DNA of 5,517 bases. Origin: Arcobacter sp. UBA7394 (lineage in GTDB: Bacteria > Campylobacterota > Campylobacteria > Campylobacterales > Arcobacteraceae). The stretch spans positions 1-5,517 of the forward strand of contig DKNG01000195.1 in the NCBI GenBank assembly GCA_002470185.1, read 5' to 3'. The notes below the pieces were generated by a model that was given only the letters and a program-made list of their open reading frames with translations, was not told the origin of the DNA and ran no database searches. The position numbers and the translations under genes were made by a program. Positions within the stretch are counted from its first letter, which is position 1. The number at the start of each line of letters is the position of its first letter. Below are positions 1 to 5,517 of this stretch, in pieces.

Positions 1-1008
1 TAATAGGATTGAAAATTCTGGAATAATTACTCCACCATTAGTAAATTTGAATAAAATGAAGAAAATTCCCCATACTATTAATGTACCAAAGATTGAAAAA
101 GAAGTAAATTTACCAATATTAAAAAATCTACTATTTAATGATGAATAAGCAAATACCAATAAAAGTATCGGTATTACAAAAAATGGCACAAAAACTTGAT
201 TATACAAAATCCCTCTGATTTTATCAGTATTAATACCTTGTTTTGATAAAAGTATTAATGCCGATGTTGCATCTATTATAGAGAAGTTTGATTTCGATTC
301 GTAAACATTGTCTAGAATCTTCGGTTTAAAGCCCTCTAACGTATGTAGAAACTTTTCATATCTAATATCTAATTTAGAGTTTTCAAAGTCTAATTCTTGT
401 GGTTTATTTATTATTTTTGCATCTACTACATACCACTTATCTTTTTGAAAGTATGCATTTCTAGCAATAATTGTCTGAATAATATCATCATCTTTAATTT
501 TATAAATATGAATATTTTCAGCCTTTTTTTCTAAAGGTAATAGTTTTTCAAAATATACATAATTATCGTTATATTTTAAAAAAATATCTGTTTTTGTATT
601 AATAAAATACTCTCCATTTGCAATTTTTCTTTTTTGTTCATAAGAATAAGCTAATGGTGTAGCTTGAAGTGCAATTAATAGTGTTATTAAGAATAATGAA
701 ATTTTTACAACTGGTGCATAAATCTTACTACTAGTACTTCCCACAGCATGAAAAGCAACAAGTTCATTATTACGAGTAAATATTACTAAGGTAATTATCC
801 ATCCAAATACAATAGATAAAGGTAGTGCCAATGTTAATGTAAAAAATGAATTATATAATAAATATAATAGTTGTAAGTTGGCAGAATCTGGTAGTTTTTT
901 GAAATTTTGTAGAAAATCAATTCCAACAAAAAATAACTCTAAAGAGATAAGAACAATAATAAAATTTAGTAGGTATTTTCTTAATATGTATTTAGTTAAT
1001 ATGCTCAT
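1..1008 (-). CDS. LptF/LptG (YjgP/YjgQ) family LPS export permease, C-terminus cut by window edge
   Basis: The frame is open from an ATG at 1008 to base 1, giving 336 residues without a stop. Family members are usually about 340-370 residues, so only the last membrane helix and a short tail should be missing. Hydrophobic segments lie at about residues 12-32, 52-78 and 98-120. A hydrophilic stretch at about 121-265 would be the periplasmic beta-jellyroll domain, followed by helices at about 268-291 and 302-320. This three-helix / periplasmic domain / three-helix plan is typical of LptF and LptG. After helix 2 the segment RNNELVAFHAVGS (79-91) matches the conserved cytoplasmic coupling region that contacts the LptB ATPase. 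The known role of the family is extraction of lipopolysaccharide or lipooligosaccharide from the inner membrane. The gene begins 1 nt after the pth stop and has no strong Shine-Dalgarno, which suggests translational coupling. I cannot tell LptF from LptG, so no symbol is given. Confidence 0.93.
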   Translation of the reverse strand, partial: MSILTKYILRKYLLNFIIVLISLELFFVGIDFLQNFKKLPDSANLQLLYLLYNSFFTLTLALPLSIVFGWIITLVIFTRNNELVAFHAVGSTSSKIYAPVVKISLFLITLLIALQATPLAYSYEQKRKIANGEYFINTKTDIFLKYNDNYVYFEKLLPLEKKAENIHIYKIKDDDIIQTIIARNAYFQKDKWYVVDAKIINKPQELDFENSKLDIRYEKFLHTLEGFKPKILDNVYESKSNFSIIDATSALILLSKQGINTDKIRGILYNQVFVPFFVIPILLLVFAYSSLNSRFFNIGKFTSFSIFGTLIVWGIFFILFKFTNGGVIIPEFSILL

Positions 1009-1009
1009 T

Positions 1010-1564
1010 TTATTTCAATGTAAATTTTGATTTTACTTCGACTATATCTGCACCACTTTTTAGTGCATCTATGGCTTTAATAGTATGAGTTATTATATCT
1101 TGTAGTTTATTTAATTCTTCTTTTGAAAAGTTGCTTAATACGTAATTTGCAACATCACCTTTTTCTTGTGGTTTACCAATTCCAATTCTAACTCTAATAT
1201 ACTCTTTACCAATATGTGCATCTAGAGATCTAAGTCCATTATGACCACCATGACCACCACCAATTTTGAACTTTACAGTTCCAAAAGGTAAATCTAAATC
1301 ATCATGAATTACAATAATATCTTCTAAATCAATTTTATAATACTCTTTTATTGCATGACCTGCAATACCTGAGTTATTCATATAAGTAGTTGGTTTTGAA
1401 TACAGGCTGTAACCTGATTTTAAAAGTGTAGATTGAAAGTTTGTTTTGTTTATGTTTGCAGTAGTAAGATTTTTAGTAATCTCATCGATTACTAAAAACC
1501 CTACATTGTGTCGTGTTAATTGGTATTTTTCACCAATATTTCCAAGACCTATTATTAAATGCAT
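1010..1564 (-). CDS. pth: Peptidyl-tRNA hydrolase
   Basis: This 184-residue protein has the usual length for bacterial Pth. The enzyme cleaves the ester bond of peptidyl-tRNAs released prematurely from ribosomes and so recycles tRNA in the cytoplasm. The N-terminal signature IIGLGNIGEKY (4-14) is followed by RHNVGF (18-23), where H19 corresponds to the catalytic His20 of the E. coli enzyme and N9 to Asn10. KPTTYMNNSG (57-66) carries the substrate-binding Asn (N63). HDDLDLPFG (87-95) carries the Asp (D88) that positions the catalytic His. GGGHGGHNGLRS (102-113) carries the third conserved Asn (N109). All key residues are intact. The start codon is ATG at 1564, 8 nt after the rplY stop, with only a weak ribosome-binding sequence, so it is probably expressed from the rplY transcript. 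Pairing with rplY is common in bacteria and fits a shared translation role. Confidence 0.98.
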   Translation of the reverse strand: MHLIIGLGNIGEKYQLTRHNVGFLVIDEITKNLTTANINKTNFQSTLLKSGYSLYSKPTTYMNNSGIAGHAIKEYYKIDLEDIIVIHDDLDLPFGTVKFKIGGGHGGHNGLRSLDAHIGKEYIRVRIGIGKPQEKGDVANYVLSNFSKEELNKLQDIITHTIKAIDALKSGADIVEVKSKFTLK

Positions 1565-1572
1565 TAATCTAA

Positions 1573-2109
1573 TTACTTAGCTTTAATTACACCAACAACT
1601 GGAACTCTTGGATCTAAGAAACACTTAACGTCAGCTGGGAAGTCTAAATCTCTAATTAAGATGTTATCACCAGTATCTAACTCAGTAACGTCTAATGTGA
1701 AGCTTTGAGGTAAGTTCTCAAAAGCACATTTAACAGGAACTCTGTTAGTGTGAAGCATTAAAAGACCTTTATTTTTAATCCCTTTTGCAAGACCTGTAGT
1801 AACAACAGGAACTTTATAAGATGCAATAACACCAGCTTGAACAACCATTAAATCAACATGTAATAAATCTGAAGTTAATGGACATTTTTGATATTCTTGA
1901 ACTACAACTTTGTAAGTGTTACCTGCAACGCTAACTTCAAAAGCAATCTCTTCTTTAACTCTTAAGAATTTAATGAATTCATTTTTTTTGAATGCAGCAG
2001 AAACATTTTCTAAACCTTTTCCGTAGATGTTTGCAATTAAGAAACCATCTCTTCTTAAAGTTTTTGTAGCTTGTTTTGTCATACTATCTCTTACGATACC
2101 CTCTAACAT
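1573..2109 (-). CDS. rplY: 50S ribosomal protein L25/general stress protein Ctc (long form)
   Basis: This 178-residue protein is the long, two-domain form of bacterial L25 (Ctc/TL5 type), which binds 5S rRNA in the large ribosomal subunit. Residues 1-93 form the 5S rRNA-binding domain. It starts with LEGIVRD, contains [16 protein letters not shown] (17-32), and ends with the conserved stretch around [11 protein letters not shown] (77-87). Residues 94-178 form the C-terminal beta domain. It shows the family pattern of [18 protein letters not shown] (100-117), VPVKC (124-128), and [11 protein letters not shown] (145-155). E. coli L25 lacks this second domain. The ATG at 2109 has a good Shine-Dalgarno (AAAAGGAT, plus-strand 2114-2121) 5 nt upstream. 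It is the first gene of the leftward operon and lies just downstream of a TATAAT box. Confidence 0.96.
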   Translation of the reverse strand: MLEGIVRDSMTKQATKTLRRDGFLIANIYGKGLENVSAAFKKNEFIKFLRVKEEIAFEVSVAGNTYKVVVQEYQKCPLTSDLLHVDLMVVQAGVIASYKVPVVTTGLAKGIKNKGLLMLHTNRVPVKCAFENLPQSFTLDVTELDTGDNILIRDLDFPADVKCFLDPRVPVVGVIKAK

Positions 2110-2141
2110 AACTATCCTTTTATATTTTAATTTGAGGCGAG

Positions 2142-2147
2142 ATTATA
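2142..2147 (-). promoter_or_regulatory. Candidate sigma-70 -10 box for the rplY-pth-lptF/G operon
   Basis: Read on the minus strand, the sequence CTATATAATC contains a perfect TATAAT at 2147-2142. Transcription would begin around 2134-2138, leaving a leader of about 25-30 nt before the rplY ATG with its AAAAGGAT ribosome-binding site. There is no good TTGACA at the usual distance. That is expected in Campylobacterota, where the -35 element is poorly conserved and -10 alone is often the recognisable part. The position and perfect match make it the best promoter in the window. Confidence 0.6.
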
Positions 2148-2217
2148 TAGAAACTTTGCTAAAACTTTCTTTAAGATTTATTCTAATATTGAATTTAACT
2201 ATTTGTAAATGAATTTT

Positions 2218-2230
2218 AGATAATATATCT
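2218..2230 (+). promoter_or_regulatory. Candidate folD operon -10 region with a short palindrome
   Basis: The stretch TTTTAGATAATATATCTC offers a GATAAT (2219-2224) or TAATAT (2221-2226) as a -10 element about 40 nt upstream of the folD ATG. The same bases form a perfect 5-bp inverted repeat, AGATA-ATA-TATCT (2218-2230), so an operator overlapping the promoter is possible. In DNA this AT-rich, such a short palindrome can easily arise by chance. No -35 element is evident. The folD ribosome-binding site appears to be the AAGG at 2251-2254, 10 nt before the ATG. Confidence 0.35.
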
Positions 2231-2264
2231 CATTAAAATAAAACATACATAAGGTTCAAACCCC

Positions 2265-3125
2265 ATGACAATAATTGATGGTAAAGCGTTATCGGCAAAA
2301 ATCAAAGAAGAAGTAAAAGTTGAAGTTGCTCAGTTTAAAGAGCAAAAAGGTGTAACACCTGGTCTAGCAGTTATTTTAGTTGGTGATGATGCTGCAAGTG
2401 CAACATATGTAAATAGTAAACATAAATCTTGTGAAGCAGCAGGAATTTATTCAGAAGTAGTAACAAAAGATTCTTCAATTACTCAAGAAGAATTATTAGC
2501 ACTAATTGAAGACATGAATAATAATCCAAAATTAGATGGTATTTTAGTTCAATTACCATTACCAAAGCATATTGATACAACAATTGTATTAGAAGCAATT
2601 AATCCATTAAAAGATGTTGATGGTTTCCACCCATACAATGTAGGAAAAATGGTTTCAAATCTAGATGCATTTTTACCTGCAACTCCATTTGGTGTAATGA
2701 GAATGTTCGAAGAGTATAATATTGAATTATCAGGAAAAAATGCTGTTGTAATTGGTTCATCTGATATTGTTGGTAAACCAATGGCATCACTTTTAACTAA
2801 TGCAAAAGCTACAGTTACTGTATGTAATTCAAGAACAAAAGACTTATCAGCTCATACAAAAGCTGCTGACATTGTTGTAATTGCAGTAGGTGTTCCTCAC
2901 TTACTTAAAGCTGATATGTTAAAAGAAGGTGCAATTGTTATTGATGTTGGTATCAATAGATTAGACACTGGTAAATTAACTGGTGATGCTGACTTTGAAG
3001 ATTGTAAAGAAAAATGTTCTTACATTACTCCAGTTCCAGGTGGAGTTGGACCTATGACAATTGGAATGCTTCTTAAAAATACTCTTAAAGCTGCAAAATT
3101 AAGAGATAAAAGAGAAAGTAAATAA
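2265..3125 (+). CDS. folD: Bifunctional methylenetetrahydrofolate dehydrogenase / methenyl-THF cyclohydrolase
   Basis: This 286-residue protein has the full length expected of FolD, which interconverts 5,10-methylene-, 5,10-methenyl- and 10-formyl-tetrahydrofolate in the cytoplasm, feeding purine synthesis and initiator formyl-Met-tRNA. The N-terminal catalytic domain shows LAVILVGDDAASATYVNSK (34-52), including the active-site pair Y48 and K52 in the YxxxK motif. DGILVQLPLPKHID (91-104) and KDVDGFHP (116-123) follow, the latter with conserved D119. The Rossmann half starts at about 145, with nucleotide-binding GSSDIVGKP (164-172). The C-terminal signature TPVPGGVGPMT (255-265) is intact. Most FolD proteins have GRS where this one has GSS. 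I recall that Campylobacter also lacks the Arg there, so this is probably a lineage trait. It is the first gene of the rightward operon, with lepB starting 2 nt after its stop. The ATG at 2265 gives the canonical N-terminus. Confidence 0.98.
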   Translation: MTIIDGKALSAKIKEEVKVEVAQFKEQKGVTPGLAVILVGDDAASATYVNSKHKSCEAAGIYSEVVTKDSSITQEELLALIEDMNNNPKLDGILVQLPLPKHIDTTIVLEAINPLKDVDGFHPYNVGKMVSNLDAFLPATPFGVMRMFEEYNIELSGKNAVVIGSSDIVGKPMASLLTNAKATVTVCNSRTKDLSAHTKAADIVVIAVGVPHLLKADMLKEGAIVIDVGINRLDTGKLTGDADFEDCKEKCSYITPVPGGVGPMTIGMLLKNTLKAAKLRDKRESK

Positions 3126-3127
3126 GT

Positions 3128-3913
3128 ATGTTAAGAAAACTATATAACTGGTCCTCTTCTTGGACTGGTACGATTGTAATTGTTCTTACAATTATTTTCT
3201 TCGTAGCACAGGCTTTTGTAATTCCTAGTGGTTCTATGAAAAATACTCTTTTAATTGGAGATATGCTTTTTGTTAAAAAATTCTCTTATGGTATTCCAAC
3301 TCCAAGAATTCCATGGATTGAATTAAAAGTATTACCTGATTTTAATGATAATGGTCACTTAATTGAAGGTGATAGACCCAAAAGAGGTGATATCGTTGTA
3401 TTTAGATACCCTAAAAATGACAATATTCATTATGTAAAAAGAGCCGTAGCAACAGGTGGAGACTTAATTGCTTTACAAAATAAAAATCTTTTATTACATC
3501 CAAAAGAAGGTAATGACTTTATCAAAGCAAATTATGCAAAAGAAGACATTATCAAAGTTGGTGATAGATTATGGGTTGTAAATCCATATAAAAGAGAACA
3601 TCCAGGTATTCACAATGACCCTAGTGTTGTAAATAATGGATTAAATCCTAGTGAATTATTTAATATGTTACCAATTAAAGTTCCTGAAGATGAAACATTT
3701 ATGATGGGTGATAATAGAGATCATTCAAATGATTCTAGATTCTGGGGAACTGTTCCTTATAAATTTATTGTAGGAACTCCATGGGTAGTGTATTTCTCTT
3801 GGGATGAAAATAAAGAAATTAGATGGGACAGAGTTTTAAAAACTGTTGAATCAATAGAAGAAAAAATGGACGAAAAGTCTCAAAAAATTGAACATAAAGA
3901 AGGAATTTATTAA
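3128..3913 (+). CDS. lepB: Signal peptidase I
   Basis: This 261-residue inner-membrane serine protease removes signal peptides from exported proteins on the periplasmic side. A single N-terminal membrane helix (about 13-31) follows a short positively charged start (RKLYNW), giving an N-in, C-out topology. The helix runs directly into box B, IPSGSM (32-37), whose S36 is the nucleophile. GDMLFVKKFSYG (44-55) is box C. Box D, HYVKRAVATGGD (101-112), carries the general-base lysine K104. Box E, GDNRDHSNDSRFWG (194-207), is complete. The stretch between boxes D and E (about 113-190) is longer than in Gram-positive enzymes, as is usual in proteobacteria. The C-terminus ends in a charged, Lys/Glu-rich tail (about 228-258). 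Only a purine-rich, weak ribosome-binding sequence precedes the ATG, so translation is probably coupled to folD. The rpiB ribosome-binding site lies inside its last codons. Confidence 0.97.
   Translation: MLRKLYNWSSSWTGTIVIVLTIIFFVAQAFVIPSGSMKNTLLIGDMLFVKKFSYGIPTPRIPWIELKVLPDFNDNGHLIEGDRPKRGDIVVFRYPKNDNIHYVKRAVATGGDLIALQNKNLLLHPKEGNDFIKANYAKEDIIKVGDRLWVVNPYKREHPGIHNDPSVVNNGLNPSELFNMLPIKVPEDETFMMGDNRDHSNDSRFWGTVPYKFIVGTPWVVYFSWDENKEIRWDRVLKTVESIEEKMDEKSQKIEHKEGIY
3900..3904 (+). promoter_or_regulatory. rpiB ribosome-binding site inside the lepB 3' end
   Basis: AAGGA at 3900-3904, within AAAGAAGGAA, lies 10 nt before the ATG at 3915 and inside the last codons of lepB. It decides the rpiB start. 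The in-frame upstream TTG at 3888 has no such site and would add nine residues that are foreign to the family N-terminus. Confidence 0.65.
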
Positions 3914-3914
3914 T

Positions 3915-4370
3915 ATGAAATATTTTATTGGTGCAGATCACGCTGGTATTGATATCAAAGCTTACGTAAAAGAATTATTTGAAGCAAGAGGTCACGAAGT
4001 TGTAGACTTAGGACCAAATACAAAAGATAGAGTTGATTATCCAGATTACGCAGCAAAAGTATGTGAAAGTGTATTAGCTGAAGAGGGAAGCAAAGGTATC
4101 TTAATTTGTGGTTCTGGTATTGGTATGTCTATGGCTGCTAATAAGTTTGATGGAATTAGAGCTGCATTATGTCACAATGAATATTCTGCAAAAATGGCTA
4201 GAGAACACAACGATGCAAATGTAATTTGTATGGGTGAAAGAGTTTCTGGATTTGGAATGGTTGAAGCTATTATTGACTCTTGGAATAATGCATCTTTTGA
4301 AGGTGGAAGACATGAAGGTAGAGTTGAGAAAATCAATGCACTTTCAAAAATGGGATCGTGTAGAGCATAA
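3915..4370 (+). CDS. rpiB: Ribose-5-phosphate isomerase B
   Basis: The protein has 151 residues from the ATG at 3915, normal for RpiB, and interconverts ribose-5-phosphate and ribulose-5-phosphate in the non-oxidative pentose phosphate pathway. The N-terminal motif YFIGADHAG (3-11) carries the phosphosugar-binding D8 and H9. DRVDYPDYA (38-46) is the conserved family motif. ILICGSGIGMSMAANK (62-76... ends KF) holds C65, equivalent to the catalytic cysteine of E. coli RpiB, and the GSGIGMS phosphate loop. REHNDANV (95-102) holds the conserved His/Asn pair, and GIRAAL (79-84) is also typical. The cysteine and the overall pattern argue for RpiB rather than the galactose-6-phosphate isomerase subunits LacA/LacB, and no lac-type genes lie nearby. 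Its ATG comes 1 nt after the lepB stop, consistent with operon expression. Confidence 0.96.
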   Translation: MKYFIGADHAGIDIKAYVKELFEARGHEVVDLGPNTKDRVDYPDYAAKVCESVLAEEGSKGILICGSGIGMSMAANKFDGIRAALCHNEYSAKMAREHNDANVICMGERVSGFGMVEAIIDSWNNASFEGGRHEGRVEKINALSKMGSCRA

Positions 4371-4399
4371 CAATCAAATAATCACATAAAGGATTTATT

Positions 4400-4537
4400 A
4401 TGAGAGAACCTTGGCAAGTATATCTAATGATGACTGTCGTGGTAGCTTTAATGCTACTTGGGAAGAAAATGATGTTTTTTGATGGAAAAAATAAAGATGA
4501 CACAAAAGATAAAAATGACCCAAAGGATGAAACATGA
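4400..4537 (+). CDS. 45-residue putative single-pass membrane protein, function unknown
   Basis: I do not recognise this small protein. It begins MREPWQVYLMM, continues into a hydrophobic stretch (about residues 7-21, rich in Val, Leu and Met), then a short basic/Met/Phe patch (GKKMMFFDGK, 21-30). It ends in a highly charged Lys/Asp tail (31-45). This looks like one short membrane helix with a soluble hydrophilic tail. Three observations support a real gene. A strong Shine-Dalgarno AAAGGA (4388-4393) lies 6 nt before the ATG. It fills the space between rpiB and the HD-domain gene, on the same strand. Its TGA stop overlaps the start of the next gene in an ATGA arrangement. The helix is short (about 15 residues), so membrane insertion is likely rather than certain. 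The 29-nt spacer before it has no terminator. Confidence 0.7.
   Translation: MREPWQVYLMMTVVVALMLLGKKMMFFDGKNKDDTKDKNDPKDET
4522..4527 (+). promoter_or_regulatory. Ribosome-binding site of the HD-domain gene inside the small ORF
   Basis: AAAGGA at 4522-4527 lies 6 nt before the ATG at 4534 and is embedded in the last codons of the 45-residue gene. With the 4-nt ATGA overlap of stop and start, it points to coupled translation of the two genes. Confidence 0.65.
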
Positions 4538-5517
4538 TAAATCCAAGGATTATAGATTACATATTTTCCTCTGCATCTATTCAGCGATGGAATGATTATC
4601 CTAGGATGGTTGAACTTGTAGAGCTTGATAAACAAGCTCACAAGTTTATAATCGCTTACTTTATTGCTAAGTTAGAAAAAGATGTAAACTACACCCACTT
4701 AATTGAAGCAGGTATATTTGAATTCTTACGACGAATTGTTGTAACAGATATTAGACCAGATGTCTTCAGAAAAGCTCTACAAAAAAAATCAAAAGAGATA
4801 AACACTTGGGTTATCTCAAAACTCTCTCCCTCACTTAAAGATATAAATAATGGTAACTTTTTACAGAAATTTGAAGAATACCTTAGTAATCCCAATATGT
4901 ATAAAAAAGAGCGATTTATTTTAAAAGCTGCATCTTATTTAGCAACTAAATGGGAATTCTCTATCGTATATCAAACAAGTCAATTCTTGAGTGATATTGA
5001 AGATGTTAAAAAATCTGTAGAAGAAGAGATTGAAGATTATTATGAATTAATTGGTGTTCGAAAAATTGCACTTAATAAAAAACTTGCTAAAGTTATTGAC
5101 TTAAGTGGAAGACTTCGATTCCAAAAAAGATGGGCACAAACGCCAAGAGTTCCTGAAACTTCAGTATTAGGTCATATGCTTACAGTTGCTGTATTTGGAT
5201 ACTTTTATTCTATTGATATAAATGCTTGTGAAAAAAGAGTACAAAACAACTTCTTTACTGCCCTATTTCATGATTTACCAGAAGCACTTACCCGAGATAT
5301 TATCTCTCCTGTAAAATACTCAGTAGATGAACTCTCAGATATTATTGCTGAATATGAGATAATAAAAATTGAAGATGATATTTTACCAAATGTACCAGAA
5401 GCTTTACATGATGAATTTTCATATATCTTAGGTTTATATAATGGCTCAAAAGATGAGTTTTTAAATAAGATTTATGAAGATAAAATTAAAGTAGTAGATG
5501 ATATTTCTAAATACAAT
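4534..5517 (+). CDS. Tandem HD-domain protein, YfbR-like (deoxynucleoside 5'-monophosphatase family), C-terminus cut by window edge
   Basis: The frame is open for 328 residues to the window end. The C-terminal part resembles E. coli YfbR, a metal-dependent HD phosphohydrolase acting on deoxynucleoside 5'-monophosphates. KRWAQTPRVPETSVLGHM (198-215) has Arg-Trp (199-200) exactly 15 residues before H214, the spacing of R18 and H33 in YfbR. LFHDLPEALTRDIISPVKY (244-262) holds the HD pair H246-D247, plus E250, and matches YfbR's HDASEVLTGDLPTPVKY. The fourth metal ligand, an Asp, is either D322 or lies beyond the window; I cannot decide. Residues 16-140 look like a second, degenerate copy: QRW (17-19), QAH (34-36), then IFEFLRRIVVTDIRPDV (61-77), where Glu-Phe replaces His-Asp. 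Residues 141-190 contain a Glu/Lys-rich, probably helical linker. Phosphohydrolase activity of the C-terminal domain is inferred from the motifs, and the true substrate is unknown. Confidence 0.9.
   Translation, partial: MINPRIIDYIFSSASIQRWNDYPRMVELVELDKQAHKFIIAYFIAKLEKDVNYTHLIEAGIFEFLRRIVVTDIRPDVFRKALQKKSKEINTWVISKLSPSLKDINNGNFLQKFEEYLSNPNMYKKERFILKAASYLATKWEFSIVYQTSQFLSDIEDVKKSVEEEIEDYYELIGVRKIALNKKLAKVIDLSGRLRFQKRWAQTPRVPETSVLGHMLTVAVFGYFYSIDINACEKRVQNNFFTALFHDLPEALTRDIISPVKYSVDELSDIIAEYEIIKIEDDILPNVPEALHDEFSYILGLYNGSKDEFLNKIYEDKIKVVDDISKYN

Larger units (their letters stand above)
2110..2264. other. Divergent intergenic region between rplY and folD
   Basis: This 155-bp, strongly AT-rich spacer separates the two divergent gene clusters and must hold both sets of 5' signals. 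It contains the leftward TATAAT box and rplY ribosome-binding site, a candidate rightward -10 region near 2219-2226, and a short palindrome at 2218-2230. I see no convincing ORF, tRNA, riboswitch-sized structure or terminator hairpin in it. Confidence 0.8.

Noticed and set aside
1982..1989. Eight-base homopolymer in rplY (and a similar A8 at 4781-4788 in the HD gene), possible phase-variable slippage tracts
   Set aside because: Both encode ordinary Lys codons in intact frames. Short A/T runs are common in DNA this AT-rich, and phase variation in this phylum usually uses longer G/C tracts.
2027..2212. 61-codon plus-strand ORF starting antisense to rplY and running into the spacer
   Set aside because: Most of it lies opposite the confirmed rplY gene and its promoter. 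It has no good ribosome-binding site and its composition is what AT-rich DNA gives by chance.
2599..2790. 63-codon minus-strand ORF inside folD
   Set aside because: It lies entirely opposite intact, conserved folD coding sequence, and its product is a low-complexity Gln/Met/Leu-rich peptide with no recognisable features.
3888..3914. Upstream TTG start for rpiB, overlapping the lepB end
   Set aside because: The nine extra residues do not belong to the RpiB N-terminus. The ATG at 3915 gives the canonical start and has AAGGA upstream.
4442..4457. GTAGC-TTTAAT-GCTAC inverted repeat, a possible terminator hairpin
   Set aside because: The stem is only 5 bp, has no T-run directly after it, and lies inside the small membrane-protein ORF, so a chance repeat is more likely.
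4333..4641. 102-codon minus-strand ORF across the rpiB end, the small ORF and the HD gene start
   Set aside because: It is antisense to three plus-strand genes, two of which have clear homology or strong start signals. It has no family-like motifs and breaks the strand pattern.
4689..4895. 68-codon minus-strand ORF inside the HD-domain gene
   Set aside because: It is antisense to the N-terminal HD-like domain and is explained as a shadow of that reading frame.
5497..5502. D322-D323 as the definite fourth metal ligand of the HD domain
   Set aside because: D322 could align with YfbR D137, but the spacing is longer (75 versus 68 residues from the HD Asp). The true ligand may lie beyond the window, so I left it undecided.

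Overview
The window is AT-rich and gene-dense, and it looks like chromosomal DNA of a Campylobacterota (epsilonproteobacterial) species, most probably in the Arcobacter group. I infer this from the very low GC, the A/T-ending codons, the character of the encoded proteins, and the rplY-pth-lptF/G order, which I recall from Campylobacter and Helicobacter. No database search was possible, so genus-level placement is an inference.

The layout is two divergent gene clusters read from one 155-bp intergenic region (2110-2264). Leftward, on the minus strand, run rplY (L25/Ctc ribosomal protein), pth (peptidyl-tRNA hydrolase) and an LptF/LptG-family lipopolysaccharide-export permease whose C-terminus runs off base 1. 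The gaps are 8 and 1 nt, so this reads as one operon. Rightward, on the plus strand, run folD (one-carbon/folate enzyme), lepB (signal peptidase I), rpiB (ribose-5-phosphate isomerase B), a 45-residue putative single-pass membrane protein, and a long HD-domain protein cut off at base 5517. Gaps or overlaps here are 2 nt, 1 nt, 29 nt and a 4-nt ATGA overlap, with no terminator-like hairpin between genes, so this too reads as one operon.

The six fully recognisable genes are housekeeping: translation (rplY, pth), envelope biogenesis and secretion (LptF/G, lepB), and central carbon/nucleotide precursor metabolism (folD, rpiB). RpiB supplies ribose-5-phosphate and FolD supplies 10-formyl-THF for purine synthesis (5,10-methylene-THF for thymidylate). 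An HD protein resembling YfbR-type deoxynucleoside 5'-monophosphatases at the operon's end is therefore metabolically coherent, although co-function is only inferred.

The least ordinary part is 4400-5517. The HD protein appears to contain two YfbR-like domains in tandem: an N-terminal copy that has lost its metal-binding HD pair and a C-terminal copy that keeps it. Its start overlaps the stop of the tiny membrane-protein gene. I see no mobile elements, CRISPR arrays, tRNA/rRNA genes or signs of recent gene transfer.
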